Translations under genes and position numbers: made by a program
Notes under the pieces: model-generated
Told to the model about the DNA's origin: nothing
The model's input: the letters and a program-made list of their open reading frames with translations, nothing else
Databases searched by the model: none
Assembly (NCBI GenBank): GCA_963934855.1
Contig: CAWWAC010000005.1
Coordinates: 16,801-80,800, forward strand
Length of the DNA: 64,000 nt
Source: MAG-120531 sp963934855
Lineage (GTDB): Bacteria; Bacteroidota; Bacteroidia; Flavobacteriales; Flavobacteriaceae
Reading direction: 5' to 3'
Part shown: one piece after another, positions 53,572 through 62,490 of the stretch
How positions within the stretch are numbered: position 1 is the stretch's first letter
Layout: the number at the start of each line of letters is the position of its first letter

Positions 53572-54567
53572 TTATTGAATCATTTTAAGATTAATTACCT
53601 CTTGTCCCGTCAAGTTTCTCCATTGACCCCTTGGAAGGTCTTTTTTGGTTAGACCTGCGTAAACCACTCTGTCTAACTTAATAAGCTCATAACCAAGGTG
53701 TTCAAAAATTCTTTTTATAATATTATTTTTAGCACTTAAGATTTCTATCCCTACTTCTGTAGCTGGAGAATCTTTTATATGTGAAATTTCATGAATTCTT
53801 ACAGGCCCGTCTTCTAGTACAATTCCCTTTCTAATTTTCTCTAAATCATCTGCCTTTAGCGCTTTCTCCAAGGTGGCGTGATAAATTTTTCTAAAACCAT
53901 TTTTAGGCTTGGTTAGCTTAGTGATTAGCTCCCCATCATTAGAATAGAGCAACAGACCAGATGCAGATTTATCTAAGCGGCCTATGGGCTTAAGAGTAAC
54001 TTTTGTTGCGTTTGCGACAAGTCCTATAGCAGATTTAGGATGAGTAGGATCTTTAGAGGCACTATCAAAATCTCTTGGCTTATTAAGTAAAATATATACT
54101 CGTTTTTCTGGGTTTAACACACGGTCATCAAAAGTAACTACATCTGTAAGCTGGACTTTATAACCCATCTCTACCACTGCTTTTCCGTTCACTTTTACGC
54201 TTCCTGCTGCAATAAAAATATCTGCTTCTCTTCTAGAACTAACACCTGAATTGGAAATATATCTATTAAGTCTAATACTAGTGTCAGATGGGTCTTTAGG
54301 CTTAGTTGGCGCGTCTACTTTTGGACGACTCCCTTTAGGATTAGAACTAAAAGTCTCCCTTTTTACTATTTTTCTAAAGCCTTTTTTATTGGCACCTGAT
54401 GGTTTTAAAGGGGTAGAAGGAGTTTCTGAATCTGAGGTATTTTTAGAATAAGGACCAGATCCTTTTTTTTTAACAGGAGCGTTACCCCTAGTAGGGCCCT
54501 TTTTAAAAGTTCCAGAATCTCTTCCAGATGCTTTATTATTGCCGTTGTCAAAATTATTACGTCCCAT
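53572..54567 (-). CDS. RluB/RsuA-family rRNA pseudouridine synthase
   Basis: Makes pseudouridine in ribosomal RNA. The N-terminal ~100 residues are low-complexity, rich in Lys, Gly, Ser and Pro, as in many Bacteroidota homologues. An S4 RNA-binding domain follows (about 100-150; IRLNRYISNSGVSSRREAD), then the catalytic domain with GRLDKSASGLLLYSNDG, whose Asp is the nucleophile. The ATG at 54565-54567 is the chosen start; an upstream TTG at 54585 lies inside the promoter box. Length about 331 aa. Confidence 0.9.
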   Translation of the reverse strand: MGRNNFDNGNNKASGRDSGTFKKGPTRGNAPVKKKGSGPYSKNTSDSETPSTPLKPSGANKKGFRKIVKRETFSSNPKGSRPKVDAPTKPKDPSDTSIRLNRYISNSGVSSRREADIFIAAGSVKVNGKAVVEMGYKVQLTDVVTFDDRVLNPEKRVYILLNKPRDFDSASKDPTHPKSAIGLVANATKVTLKPIGRLDKSASGLLLYSNDGELITKLTKPKNGFRKIYHATLEKALKADDLEKIRKGIVLEDGPVRIHEISHIKDSPATEVGIEILSAKNNIIKRIFEHLGYELIKLDRVVYAGLTKKDLPRGQWRNLTGQEVINLKMIQ

Positions 54568-54582
54568 ACCTCTTATTTTCTG

Positions 54583-54590
54583 CAAAGGTA
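54583..54590 (-). promoter_or_regulatory. -7 box of the pseudouridine synthase gene
   Basis: On the - strand it reads TACCTTTG, a full TAnnTTTG match, 15 bases upstream of the chosen ATG. A -33 element is not clear. It supports the ATG start and a very short 5' leader. Confidence 0.55.
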
Positions 54591-54614
54591 GTGTATTGTT
54601 TTAAAATGAATAGA

Positions 54615-55520
54615 TTAAAAAAATCTCCCTAAAACTAACTGTGGATCTATGAGTAAAATCCCAAAAACACCCGCTACAATAATTGCTTTTAGCAAATTGT
54701 GAAGCCAAACGTAATGGGTTTTATTGTGTGCCCTCCAAAGGCTTAAAAAGGTAATAAAAATAAGCAGCAACGCACCCTTAAAATAAATGTCCATTTGTCC
54801 TATGTCAAAATAGTATATGAGTGCTAAACTGGGGAATGCTGCTCCTACAAGCAATGCACTAATACATGTTTTTGAAAAAGAAATGCCATAAGAAACTGCT
54901 ACTGTTTTATAGTCTTGTAAAAAATCTCCCGCCAAGTTTTCTAAATCCTTTACCATATCTCTTGCTAAAATAAGGAAAAACAAAAAAGAGGCATGAACAA
55001 ATATGACTGAATCTCCATTTTTATAATACACAAATACCGTAAAAAAAGGCATAATAGCTAAACAGGCAGAAATGAAGTTTCCTATAAATGGAATTCTTTT
55101 AAGTTTGTGTGAATACAGCCAAATACCAAAAATATAGGCAGAAAAAAAGATCACAGCCCTAAAAGAAACAGCGCTGGCTATGAAAACAGCGGAAAAATTA
55201 AAAACAAAATAAGCAGTAATTTTTGCCCTTTGTGAAATAAGCCTGTCTAATAAGGTCTTTTTAGGTCTGTTAATTAAATCTTTTTCTATATCATAGAAAC
55301 TATTAATAAGATATCCCGCTCCAATTACAATAGCGGTAGCTAAAACCAAGAGCGCCAAGTGAAGATCAAACAAAAGGACTTTTAATGGTTTTTCTGGCGC
55401 TAATATAAAAATGGAACAGAGGTACTGAGCCAATACAATTAGAGCAATATTATACCCGCGTAATACAGAAAAAAACGCGAGGCCCTTTAAGGCAAAACGT
55501 GCTAAAGGACTTTGAGACAT
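54615..55520 (-). CDS. UbiA-family prenyltransferase (geranylgeranylglycerol-phosphate type)
   Basis: Membrane prenyltransferase of 301 aa with about eight helices. The two Asp-rich metal sites are NSFYDIEKDLINRP (about 66-79) and DMVKDLENLAGD (about 186-197). Bacteroidota proteins of this type are annotated as geranylgeranylglycerol-phosphate geranylgeranyltransferases, but the family also covers quinone and heme O prenylation. The position directly downstream of two mevalonate-pathway genes points to a prenyl product chain starting here. Confidence 0.83.
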   Translation of the reverse strand: MSQSPLARFALKGLAFFSVLRGYNIALIVLAQYLCSIFILAPEKPLKVLLFDLHLALLVLATAIVIGAGYLINSFYDIEKDLINRPKKTLLDRLISQRAKITAYFVFNFSAVFIASAVSFRAVIFFSAYIFGIWLYSHKLKRIPFIGNFISACLAIMPFFTVFVYYKNGDSVIFVHASFLFFLILARDMVKDLENLAGDFLQDYKTVAVSYGISFSKTCISALLVGAAFPSLALIYYFDIGQMDIYFKGALLLIFITFLSLWRAHNKTHYVWLHNLLKAIIVAGVFGILLIDPQLVLGRFF

Positions 55521-55529
55521 AAAAGAAAA

Positions 55530-56468
55530 TTAAAAATTATAGACTACTTCTAACTCATAGTCCTTTAACGCCTTTTTAGCCTTTTCTAAATCTTCTGTAA
55601 AGCCCAGTATATAACCACCCCCGCCAGAACCACAGAGCTTTAAATAATAATCATTAGAATTAATACCCTGCTGCCACAAACTGTGAAATTCATTAGGGAT
55701 CATAGGCTTAAAATGGTCTAATACTACCTTAGATAACTGTCTTATATTGGCAAAAAGAGAACTGACATTGCCACTTACAAAGTCTTCTACACAGGCATCT
55801 GTGTGCTTAATAAACTGATCTTTAAGCATGTTTCTAAACCCCTCTTGTTTCATTTGTTCCATAAACAACTGAACCATAGGAGCAGTCTCTCCTACCTGTC
55901 CAGAGTCTATTAAAAAAACAGCTCCTTTTCCTTCTTTAAATTGAGAAGGAATGGCGGTAGAGGCAATATGGTCTTGGGCATGAATAAGAATAGGGAGGCT
56001 CAAATAAGAATTTAAAGGATCTAAACCGGATGATTTTCCGTGGAAAAAAGATTCCATGAGACCAAAAACTTCTTTTAAAATCAATAATTTTTCTCTTGTT
56101 AAATTTTCTAAAACAGTAATTTTATTTATAAAATAGGTATCGTATACAGCAGCTACTAAAGCGCCACTGCTACCTATTCCATACCCCTGCGGTATTGAAG
56201 AGTCAAAGTATAAACCTTTAGAAATGTCAGAGGCTAGAAGTACTAAATCAAAAGAAAATTTTTCTGGTGTATTTTTTTGTAAGGTAACTAAATGTTGGTA
56301 AAACGCGGCTAAGTTTTTATTAGAAGTGGGGTCTCCCTGGCTTGGATCTATAGGCACCATTAAAGCACCATTGGCTGCGTTGTAAGGAATAGAAAGCCCT
56401 TTGGAATCTTTTATAATTCCGTACTCTCCAAAAAGTAAAATCTTAGCGTAAAATAATGGTCCTTTCAT
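55530..56468 (-). CDS. mvk: Mevalonate kinase
   Basis: GHMP kinase of 312 aa. Marks: KILLFGEYGIIKDSKGLSIP (N-terminal substrate strand), PQGYGIGSSGALVAAVY (ATP loop), FHGKSSGLDPLNSYL (catalytic Asp) and LCGSGGGGYILGF near the C-terminus. It lies between the decarboxylase (6 bases apart) and the prenyltransferase (9 bases apart), forming a tight operon. The assignment to mevalonate rather than another GHMP substrate rests on context and the FHGxxSGLDP motif. Confidence 0.88.
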   Translation of the reverse strand: MKGPLFYAKILLFGEYGIIKDSKGLSIPYNAANGALMVPIDPSQGDPTSNKNLAAFYQHLVTLQKNTPEKFSFDLVLLASDISKGLYFDSSIPQGYGIGSSGALVAAVYDTYFINKITVLENLTREKLLILKEVFGLMESFFHGKSSGLDPLNSYLSLPILIHAQDHIASTAIPSQFKEGKGAVFLIDSGQVGETAPMVQLFMEQMKQEGFRNMLKDQFIKHTDACVEDFVSGNVSSLFANIRQLSKVVLDHFKPMIPNEFHSLWQQGINSNDYYLKLCGSGGGGYILGFTEDLEKAKKALKDYELEVVYNF

Positions 56469-56474
56469 AGCTTT

Positions 56475-57566
56475 TTAGATTGATACAGAAACACTTCCTG
56501 CTCCAACCATATCACAAATATACTGAGCATTTTCACAATAGACAACTAATTCGTTTTCAATAAATTGAAGCACTTCTCCTTTGTACTTCTCAGGATACAG
56601 CAAATGCACATTGGCTCCTGCGTCTAAGGTAAAACACAGGGGTACTTTTGTAGCAGCTCTATAGGCCCATACCTTCTCAATAATGGCAAGTGTGGCTGGT
56701 TTCATCAGTATAAAATAAGGGCTGCTGGTGAGCATCATGGCGTGCAGTGTGAGCGCTTCTTGCTCTACTACATATATAAAAGTATCAATGTCTCCTGTCT
56801 TAAGTGCCTGGCTTAAAACAGCTATCTGCTTATGCGCCTGATTAAACCTTGCTGCCGCATAGGGATGGTTCTCCATAAGTCCATGACCTAGGGTACTACT
56901 GACTACTTTAGCCCCTTTGTCTACCAATAAAATAGTGTCTTGATATGAGTTAAATACCACAGCTATATTTTCTTTAAAAACAATGGCTATCAGGTCTTCA
57001 CTATAAGGAATGCTGTCTGTTTTACCCCACTGCATAAGAGGGCCCTGTATACTTCTAGCCGCACTTCCAGAGCCAAGCCTAGCTAAAAAAGAGGCTTTTG
57101 CTTTAAAGGCTTCTGAGTGATCTAAAAACTCTCCTGACAATTCTAATAAACAGAGAGAAAGCGCGGCCATAGCACTAGCAGAAGAGGCTATGCCACTGCT
57201 GTGTGGGAAGGTATTTTCACTAAGAATAGAAAAGTGATATTGTTTTAAAAAAGGAAGGTAGGCCACTACCCTCTCAAAAAATGATAAAATCTTAGGATGA
57301 AAGTCTGGTTTTGGAGCTCCTTCAAAGTTAAAGTCAAAAGAAAAATCTCCTAGTGAACTTTGTTTTAAAGTATCCCTATTCCTTAAAGTGACAGTAGTTT
57401 TAGTATTACAATTATCTAGGGTAAAACTAAGGGAAGGATTAGCGGGCATTTGAGGAGCATACTTTCCCCAGTATTTCACAAGAGCAATATTACTAGGAGA
57501 TTGCCAAGCAACACTTTTGCCTTGTAAAGGAGACTGTTTTTTTGCAATAAAAGAAACCACTTCCAT
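56475..57566 (-). CDS. mvaD: Diphosphomevalonate decarboxylase
   Basis: Converts mevalonate diphosphate to isopentenyl diphosphate. Marks: SPSNIALVKYWGK (N-terminal), SSGIASSASAMAAL (ATP loop), GSGSAARSIQGPLMQWGK and FTLDAGANVHLL, which carries the catalytic Asp. The start is put at the ATG at 57564-57566 because a full -7 box (TATATTTG on this strand, 57583-57590) lies only 16 bases upstream. In-frame ATGs at 57575 and 57596 are possible, but the second would lie upstream of the promoter box. Length is then 363 aa. Confidence 0.9.
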   Translation of the reverse strand: MEVVSFIAKKQSPLQGKSVAWQSPSNIALVKYWGKYAPQMPANPSLSFTLDNCNTKTTVTLRNRDTLKQSSLGDFSFDFNFEGAPKPDFHPKILSFFERVVAYLPFLKQYHFSILSENTFPHSSGIASSASAMAALSLCLLELSGEFLDHSEAFKAKASFLARLGSGSAARSIQGPLMQWGKTDSIPYSEDLIAIVFKENIAVVFNSYQDTILLVDKGAKVVSSTLGHGLMENHPYAAARFNQAHKQIAVLSQALKTGDIDTFIYVVEQEALTLHAMMLTSSPYFILMKPATLAIIEKVWAYRAATKVPLCFTLDAGANVHLLYPEKYKGEVLQFIENELVVYCENAQYICDMVGAGSVSVSI

Positions 57567-57582
57567 AGATATCATTTTGGCA

Positions 57583-57590
57583 CAAATATA
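57583..57590 (-). promoter_or_regulatory. -7 box of the mevalonate operon
   Basis: Reads TATATTTG on the - strand, a perfect TAnnTTTG. It lies 16 bases before the chosen ATG, so the transcript would have almost no 5' leader. No -33 TTG is clear. Confidence 0.55.
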
Positions 57591-57687
57591 AGGCATCTGT
57601 ATAAAAAGAGCAGTGCCAGATAAAATCTAAAATATAAAGAAGCCTTCGTTTTTTTTGGTATTTTAGTAATCGTTAAAATAAAAAAAT

Positions 57688-58161
57688 TTGAAAAAAAGTA
57701 TTTACTACATCAGCATAGCTGTTTTTGTGTGTTTGTTGGTGGGTTTCCTTTCAAGCTTTGCCACTCAAAGCTCTGTGAATAGTTGGTACCTAACCCTTAA
57801 CAAACCAAGTTTTAACCCTCCAAATTGGGTGTTTGCTCCTGTATGGACATTTTTGTATATTTTAATGGGTATTGCAGCAGGCCTAGTGTGGGCAAAAGGA
57901 TATTACCACCTATGGGTAAAGACAGCGCTTTATCACTTTGTATTCCAACTGTTGCTCAATGCCTTGTGGTCTATAGTGTTTTTTGGATTAAAAAATCCAT
58001 TTATAGCCCTGCTTATAATTACAGGCTTAAATGTGTTACTCCTTTTTACCTTCAAATCTTTTAAAGTAGCAGACACAAAGGCTGCTTACTTATTACTCCC
58101 ATATATGGTTTGGGTAGGTTTTGCTACAGTCTTAAATTTTGCTATCTGGTACCTGAATTAG
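57688..58161 (+). CDS. tspO: TspO/MBR-family protein
   Basis: Membrane protein of 157 aa with five helices, binding porphyrins or similar ligands and acting in stress response. The LTLNKPSFNPPNWVFAPVWTFLYILMG segment is the family hallmark. The start is a TTG; no ATG is available upstream of the first helix. It converges with the flavoprotein gene at 58158, with a 4-base overlap of their stop regions. Confidence 0.9.
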   Translation: MKKSIYYISIAVFVCLLVGFLSSFATQSSVNSWYLTLNKPSFNPPNWVFAPVWTFLYILMGIAAGLVWAKGYYHLWVKTALYHFVFQLLLNALWSIVFFGLKNPFIALLIITGLNVLLLFTFKSFKVADTKAAYLLLPYMVWVGFATVLNFAIWYLN

Positions 58162-59405
58162 TTTTCAAATGCTTTAGCTTGTGCCACCATTCCTTGAGCA
58201 GCTAAAAATGCAGTGGTCCAGGCATTTTGAAAATTAAACCCTCCTGTAATAGCGTCAATATTAAGTACTTCTCCAGCAAAATATAATCCAAGATGTTTTT
58301 TACTTTGGCAATCTTTAAAAGAAACTTCTTTTAGCTTTATGCCTCCAGCAGTAACAAATTCTTCCTTAAAAGTACTCTTCCCGTTCACTTCATACATCCC
58401 ATTGGTTAGCGCTTCTGCCAAAGCCACTAATTGTTCTTTAGTCATATGTGCCCACTCCAATTGTAAAGGAACACCAATGGCAAGCACTAGACTATTCCAT
58501 AGCCTTTTTGGAATGTCAAAATCATAAGATTTTAAAACCAGTTTCTTAGGATTTGATTTTTTAAAGCCATAAAGCATCTCTAAAGTCTGTTGAGTATTAC
58601 TGTTTGGCAAAAAATTAATTGAAATTTGAAATTTGTATTGCACTTCTTCTAATAACCTAGCCCCCCAAGCAGAAAGTTTTAAAATAGCTGGGCCACTCAT
58701 GCCCCAATGGGTCACCAAAAGGGGGCCCGAGGCTTTGAGTGTTTTTTTCTCTTTTTGGCCTGGCAAAATTAATCGCACACTTGCTAGGGCGCTCACGCCA
58801 GCCAAATCGCTAATTCTAGCATCTTTAATATTAAAAGTAAACAATGAAGGAACAAGTTTTTCTATTTGGTGGCCCAATGCTTCTAAAAGACCTAGCACCT
58901 TAGGGTTACTTCCTGAAGCAATTAACAGCTGGCGGGCTACAATATCTTGGTCTGCAGTTTTTAAACACCAGCTGTTGTCCTTATCTTTGAGAATGTTTTT
59001 AACGGATGTTTTTGAATACAGAGAAATGCCTAAAGAGATTCTTAAACTTACAAAACAATCAACAATAGCCTGTGAACTATTGGCTTCTGGAAACATCCTG
59101 CCGTCTGCCTCTACTTTTAATGGCACCCCCTGGGCTTCAAAAAAAGCAATAACCTCCTTGGGTCCGTGGTGGTGAAATGGGCCTAAAAGTGCTTTTTCTC
59201 CTCTTGGGTAATGGGTCACTAAATGGGCAGGGTCTGGTGCGTCATGAGTCACATTACAACGACCACCGCCAGACACTTTTACTTTGTCTAAACCTAAAGC
59301 GCCACGCTCTATAATAGCAATTTTTAATTCTGGATTTAACAAGGCAGTTTGGATGGCTGCGTAATAGCCAGCAGCACCACCCCCCAGAATGGCAATATCT
59401 AGCAT
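58158..59405 (-). CDS. HI0933/YhiN-family flavoprotein
   Basis: NAD(P)/FAD-dependent oxidoreductase of unknown substrate, 415 aa. The FAD-binding start is IAILGGGAAGYYAA, followed by GRCNVTHD (about 51-58) and the C-terminal TGGFNFQNAWTTAFLAAQG typical of this family. Its start codon shares one base with the stop of the GDPD gene, so the two are coupled. Confidence 0.9.
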   Translation of the reverse strand: MLDIAILGGGAAGYYAAIQTALLNPELKIAIIERGALGLDKVKVSGGGRCNVTHDAPDPAHLVTHYPRGEKALLGPFHHHGPKEVIAFFEAQGVPLKVEADGRMFPEANSSQAIVDCFVSLRISLGISLYSKTSVKNILKDKDNSWCLKTADQDIVARQLLIASGSNPKVLGLLEALGHQIEKLVPSLFTFNIKDARISDLAGVSALASVRLILPGQKEKKTLKASGPLLVTHWGMSGPAILKLSAWGARLLEEVQYKFQISINFLPNSNTQQTLEMLYGFKKSNPKKLVLKSYDFDIPKRLWNSLVLAIGVPLQLEWAHMTKEQLVALAEALTNGMYEVNGKSTFKEEFVTAGGIKLKEVSFKDCQSKKHLGLYFAGEVLNIDAITGGFNFQNAWTTAFLAAQGMVAQAKAFEN

Positions 59406-60175
59406 TAGAAAGACCTGTCTGGATAATTGGTAAAAACACCATCTACTCCAAAAGCTTTCATTCGAGCCAAGTCTTCTGGCTCATTTACCGTCCAAGTAAA
59501 CACCTTAAAACCAGCCTGGTGAATAGATTCCACCACAGCAGCGTCTACGTTTTTAAAATAAGGATTAACCGCTATCGCATTTACAGCCGTAGCCATGGCA
59601 ATAGCCTCTAATGGGTCTTCTTCTGTTAAAACAGCCAGCGGAATACTAGAGTTTTCCAATCTCATTTGAAGCAAAAGAGGCCAGTCAAAACTAGAAATAA
59701 CAAAATCATCTAAAACCCAAGCGCCACTAGCCACTGCGGCATTGACCATTTTACTAACAGGAAGCGCCGTATTTGGACCCTTTAGCTCAATATTCAGTTG
59801 CACCTTTCCAGCCAAAAGATCTATTACCTCACTTAAAAGCGGAATAGACTGTCCTGTTGAAAGTCTGACTCCTTGTAAGTCTTTCCATGTATAATCTACT
59901 ATCGGGCCAGAGGCGTTAGTAAGCCTGTCTAGCTGGTCATCATGAAACACCACCAATTCCCCACTGGCAATTATAAAAACATCTATTTCTACCATAGGAG
60001 CACCAAGGGCCATGGCCTTTTCTAAAGATGCTATGGTGTTTTCCGTTTCATAGCCCATGGCACCTCTGTGCCCTATTATCATTGGATCTTTCATGGTCTT
60101 GTTTTTACATGATATCCCACTTATTAAAAGTAGTAAAATAGATATTTTCTTTGTTAGGCTTATCTGTATTTTCAT
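59405..60175 (-). CDS. Glycerophosphodiester phosphodiesterase lipoprotein
   Basis: Hydrolyses glycerophosphodiesters to glycerol 3-phosphate and an alcohol. Lipoprotein signal ending SGISC (about Cys23). The motifs are IIGHRGAMGYETENTI, MVEIDVFI and VVFHDDQLDRLT, which hold the catalytic His pair and metal Glu/Asp. The C-terminal half has FTWTVNEPEDLARMKAFGVDGVFTNYPD. It is 256 aa, two bases after the GH65 stop, so cotranscribed with it. Confidence 0.92.
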   Translation of the reverse strand: MKIQISLTKKISILLLLISGISCKNKTMKDPMIIGHRGAMGYETENTIASLEKAMALGAPMVEIDVFIIASGELVVFHDDQLDRLTNASGPIVDYTWKDLQGVRLSTGQSIPLLSEVIDLLAGKVQLNIELKGPNTALPVSKMVNAAVASGAWVLDDFVISSFDWPLLLQMRLENSSIPLAVLTEEDPLEAIAMATAVNAIAVNPYFKNVDAAVVESIHQAGFKVFTWTVNEPEDLARMKAFGVDGVFTNYPDRSF

Positions 60176-60177
60176 CT

Positions 60178-62490
60178 TTAATTATTTTTTAATTCGTAGA
60201 TTTCTCCCGGAACTAGCACATGTCTCTCACCAGAAACCCTAATAGATAAATCTGTCTGGCCATTTAATTCAAAATATACATTTTGTGTAGTAACAGACAC
60301 CTTTATAATTCTATTTCTAAAATTTATTTTAAATGAATATCCCTGCCATTGAATAGGGATTCTAGGATTAAACGATAGCTTATCTTCTACTATTCTCATG
60401 CCAGCAAAACCCTCTACAATGGTCATCCACGTACCTGCCATAGAGGTAATGTGAAGCCCCTCTTCTATTTCCTTATTGTAGTCATCTAAATCTAGCCTAG
60501 CTGTGCGCAAATAAAACTGATAGGCCTGCTCCATCCTACCCAACTTGGCCGCCTGAATGGCGTGAACACAAGGAGAAAGAGAAGATTCATGCACTGTAAA
60601 AGGCTCATAAAAATCAAAGTGTCGCTCTAGTGTTTCTAAATCAAAATGGTCTTCAAAGAAATAAAAGCCCAACAAAACATCTGCCTGTTTAATATATGGA
60701 GACCTCAATATTCTATCCCAGCTCCACTTTTGGTTTATAGGTCTGTCTGTCTTGGCTAATTCAGAAACAGGTGAGAGTTCCTTGTCTAAAAAGCCATCTT
60801 GCTGAAGGAAAATATCTAATGCTCCATCTTTTGGATAATACATTTTTATTGAAATATCTTCCCACTTTTCTAATTCGGGCTCCCAAAGCTTAGTTACTCC
60901 TATAATTCTATGGTAGTCATCTGGGTAGCCATCTTTCACCTTTTGAATTTGGGTAAGGGTGTAAGAAATACACCAACTAGCTAAATAATTTGTATACCAG
61001 TTATTGTTTACGTTGTTTTCATATTCATTTGGCCCTGTCACCCCTAAAATAACATAGGCATTTTTAGCGGTAGAAAAAGTAGCGCGCTGATACCAAAATC
61101 TAGCCACTCCAATGAGTACCTCCAAGCCCATTTCTGGCATATAACTATAATCTCCTGTGTATCTAAAATAATTAAAAATTGCAAAGGCAATGACCCCATT
61201 TCTATGAATTTCCTCAAAGGTAATTTCCCACTCATTGTGGCACTCCTCCCCGTTCATAGTCGCCATTGGATATAAAGCAGCTCCATTAGAAAAGCCTAAT
61301 TTAGTAGCATTTTCAATGGCTTTATCAAGCTGATTGTACCTGTATTGCAATAAATTTCTGGCCACTTTCTGGTCTTTGGTAGCCATATAAAATGGAATAC
61401 AATAGGCCTCCGTGTCCCAATAAGTACTCCCCCCATATTTTTCTCCAGTAAAACCTTTAAGTCCAATATTTAAGCTGGGGTTTTTTCCAGAGTATGTCTG
61501 ATTGAGCTGAAAAATATTAAAACGGATGCCTTGTTGGGCTTTCACGTCTCCATCAATGACAATATCTGCCATGTCCCATACCGCTTTCCATGCGCCTTCC
61601 TGTTCTTCTCTTAGGGCTGTAAAACCGGCCGATGTTGCTTTTAATACCAAATCTTTTGCCAACTCTACTAGTGATTTTTGTTGTTTTCTAGCCAACAGAT
61701 AACCCCCGTATTTAAAAGTGCTAAGGCTGTCGCCAACTTCTAGGTTTGACTGGTACTCATGACCCACAGTTAGGGGGCTCTCCAAAACTTTGGAAGGGCT
61801 TAGTTTTATTGAATTGTTTTTAAAAACTTCCGTCCCTTGATAAGTGGCTGTTTTAAAATTTGTTTTGTGAGTCTGTGCCTCTATGACAGCTACCTCCATA
61901 AAGCTGTGCAGCGCTGTGGTATTCCAAAAAACGTCATCCCAGTTTGAATCTTCATTTTTTACACCGCTGTCTAGAAAGCTTTTTATTTCAATACTGGCAG
62001 TTCCTTCTAATAAGGTCACCTTATATTTAATAGCCCCTAAAGACTCTTGTGCCAAACTCAAAAAACGGCAGCTCTCTATCTTTAACTTAGTTTGGTCTTG
62101 AAGTGTCACCTCAAAGCTCCTTTTTAAAAGGCCCTTTTGCATTTGCAACTCCCTTCTAAAAACAGCTACCGTCTTAGCGGTATATAAGTCTAATTCCTGT
62201 CCATTTACCTTTATATGTATGCCTATCCAACTGGGAGCATTTAACACCTTGGCAGAAGACTTAGGGAATCCGTTTTTCCACCCACCCACTTTAGTCTTAT
62301 CTTGGTAATAGATCCCGCCTATATAACTGCCCTGAAAAGTGGGCCCAGAATAAAACTCTTCAAAATTGGCCCTTTGCCCCATGGCTCCGTTTCCAATACT
62401 AAAAAGACTTTCTGAAGATTTTACGTGTGCGGGATTAAAACCCTCTTCAATAAGGTTCCATGCGTCTGAAAGAATATGTGGTTTATTCAT
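60178..62490 (-). CDS. GH65 family phosphorylase (maltose phosphorylase-like)
   Basis: Inverting phosphorolysis of an alpha-glucoside to beta-glucose 1-phosphate. The 770-aa length and four-part layout (N-terminal beta-sandwich, linker, (alpha/alpha)6 barrel, C-terminal sheet) match. The catalytic Glu lies in GEECHNEWEITFEE (about residue 420). The GLHITSMAGTW motif near residue 675 is the specificity loop region seen in maltose and related phosphorylases; kojibiose or trehalose phosphorylase remain possible. The product would need beta-phosphoglucomutase, whose local gene is broken. Confidence 0.88.
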   Translation of the reverse strand: MNKPHILSDAWNLIEEGFNPAHVKSSESLFSIGNGAMGQRANFEEFYSGPTFQGSYIGGIYYQDKTKVGGWKNGFPKSSAKVLNAPSWIGIHIKVNGQELDLYTAKTVAVFRRELQMQKGLLKRSFEVTLQDQTKLKIESCRFLSLAQESLGAIKYKVTLLEGTASIEIKSFLDSGVKNEDSNWDDVFWNTTALHSFMEVAVIEAQTHKTNFKTATYQGTEVFKNNSIKLSPSKVLESPLTVGHEYQSNLEVGDSLSTFKYGGYLLARKQQKSLVELAKDLVLKATSAGFTALREEQEGAWKAVWDMADIVIDGDVKAQQGIRFNIFQLNQTYSGKNPSLNIGLKGFTGEKYGGSTYWDTEAYCIPFYMATKDQKVARNLLQYRYNQLDKAIENATKLGFSNGAALYPMATMNGEECHNEWEITFEEIHRNGVIAFAIFNYFRYTGDYSYMPEMGLEVLIGVARFWYQRATFSTAKNAYVILGVTGPNEYENNVNNNWYTNYLASWCISYTLTQIQKVKDGYPDDYHRIIGVTKLWEPELEKWEDISIKMYYPKDGALDIFLQQDGFLDKELSPVSELAKTDRPINQKWSWDRILRSPYIKQADVLLGFYFFEDHFDLETLERHFDFYEPFTVHESSLSPCVHAIQAAKLGRMEQAYQFYLRTARLDLDDYNKEIEEGLHITSMAGTWMTIVEGFAGMRIVEDKLSFNPRIPIQWQGYSFKINFRNRIIKVSVTTQNVYFELNGQTDLSIRVSGERHVLVPGEIYELKNN

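Noticed and set aside
58633..59175. 180-residue + strand frame opposite the HI0933-type gene
   Set aside because: It lies entirely inside a conserved flavoprotein gene and has no promoter box or motif.
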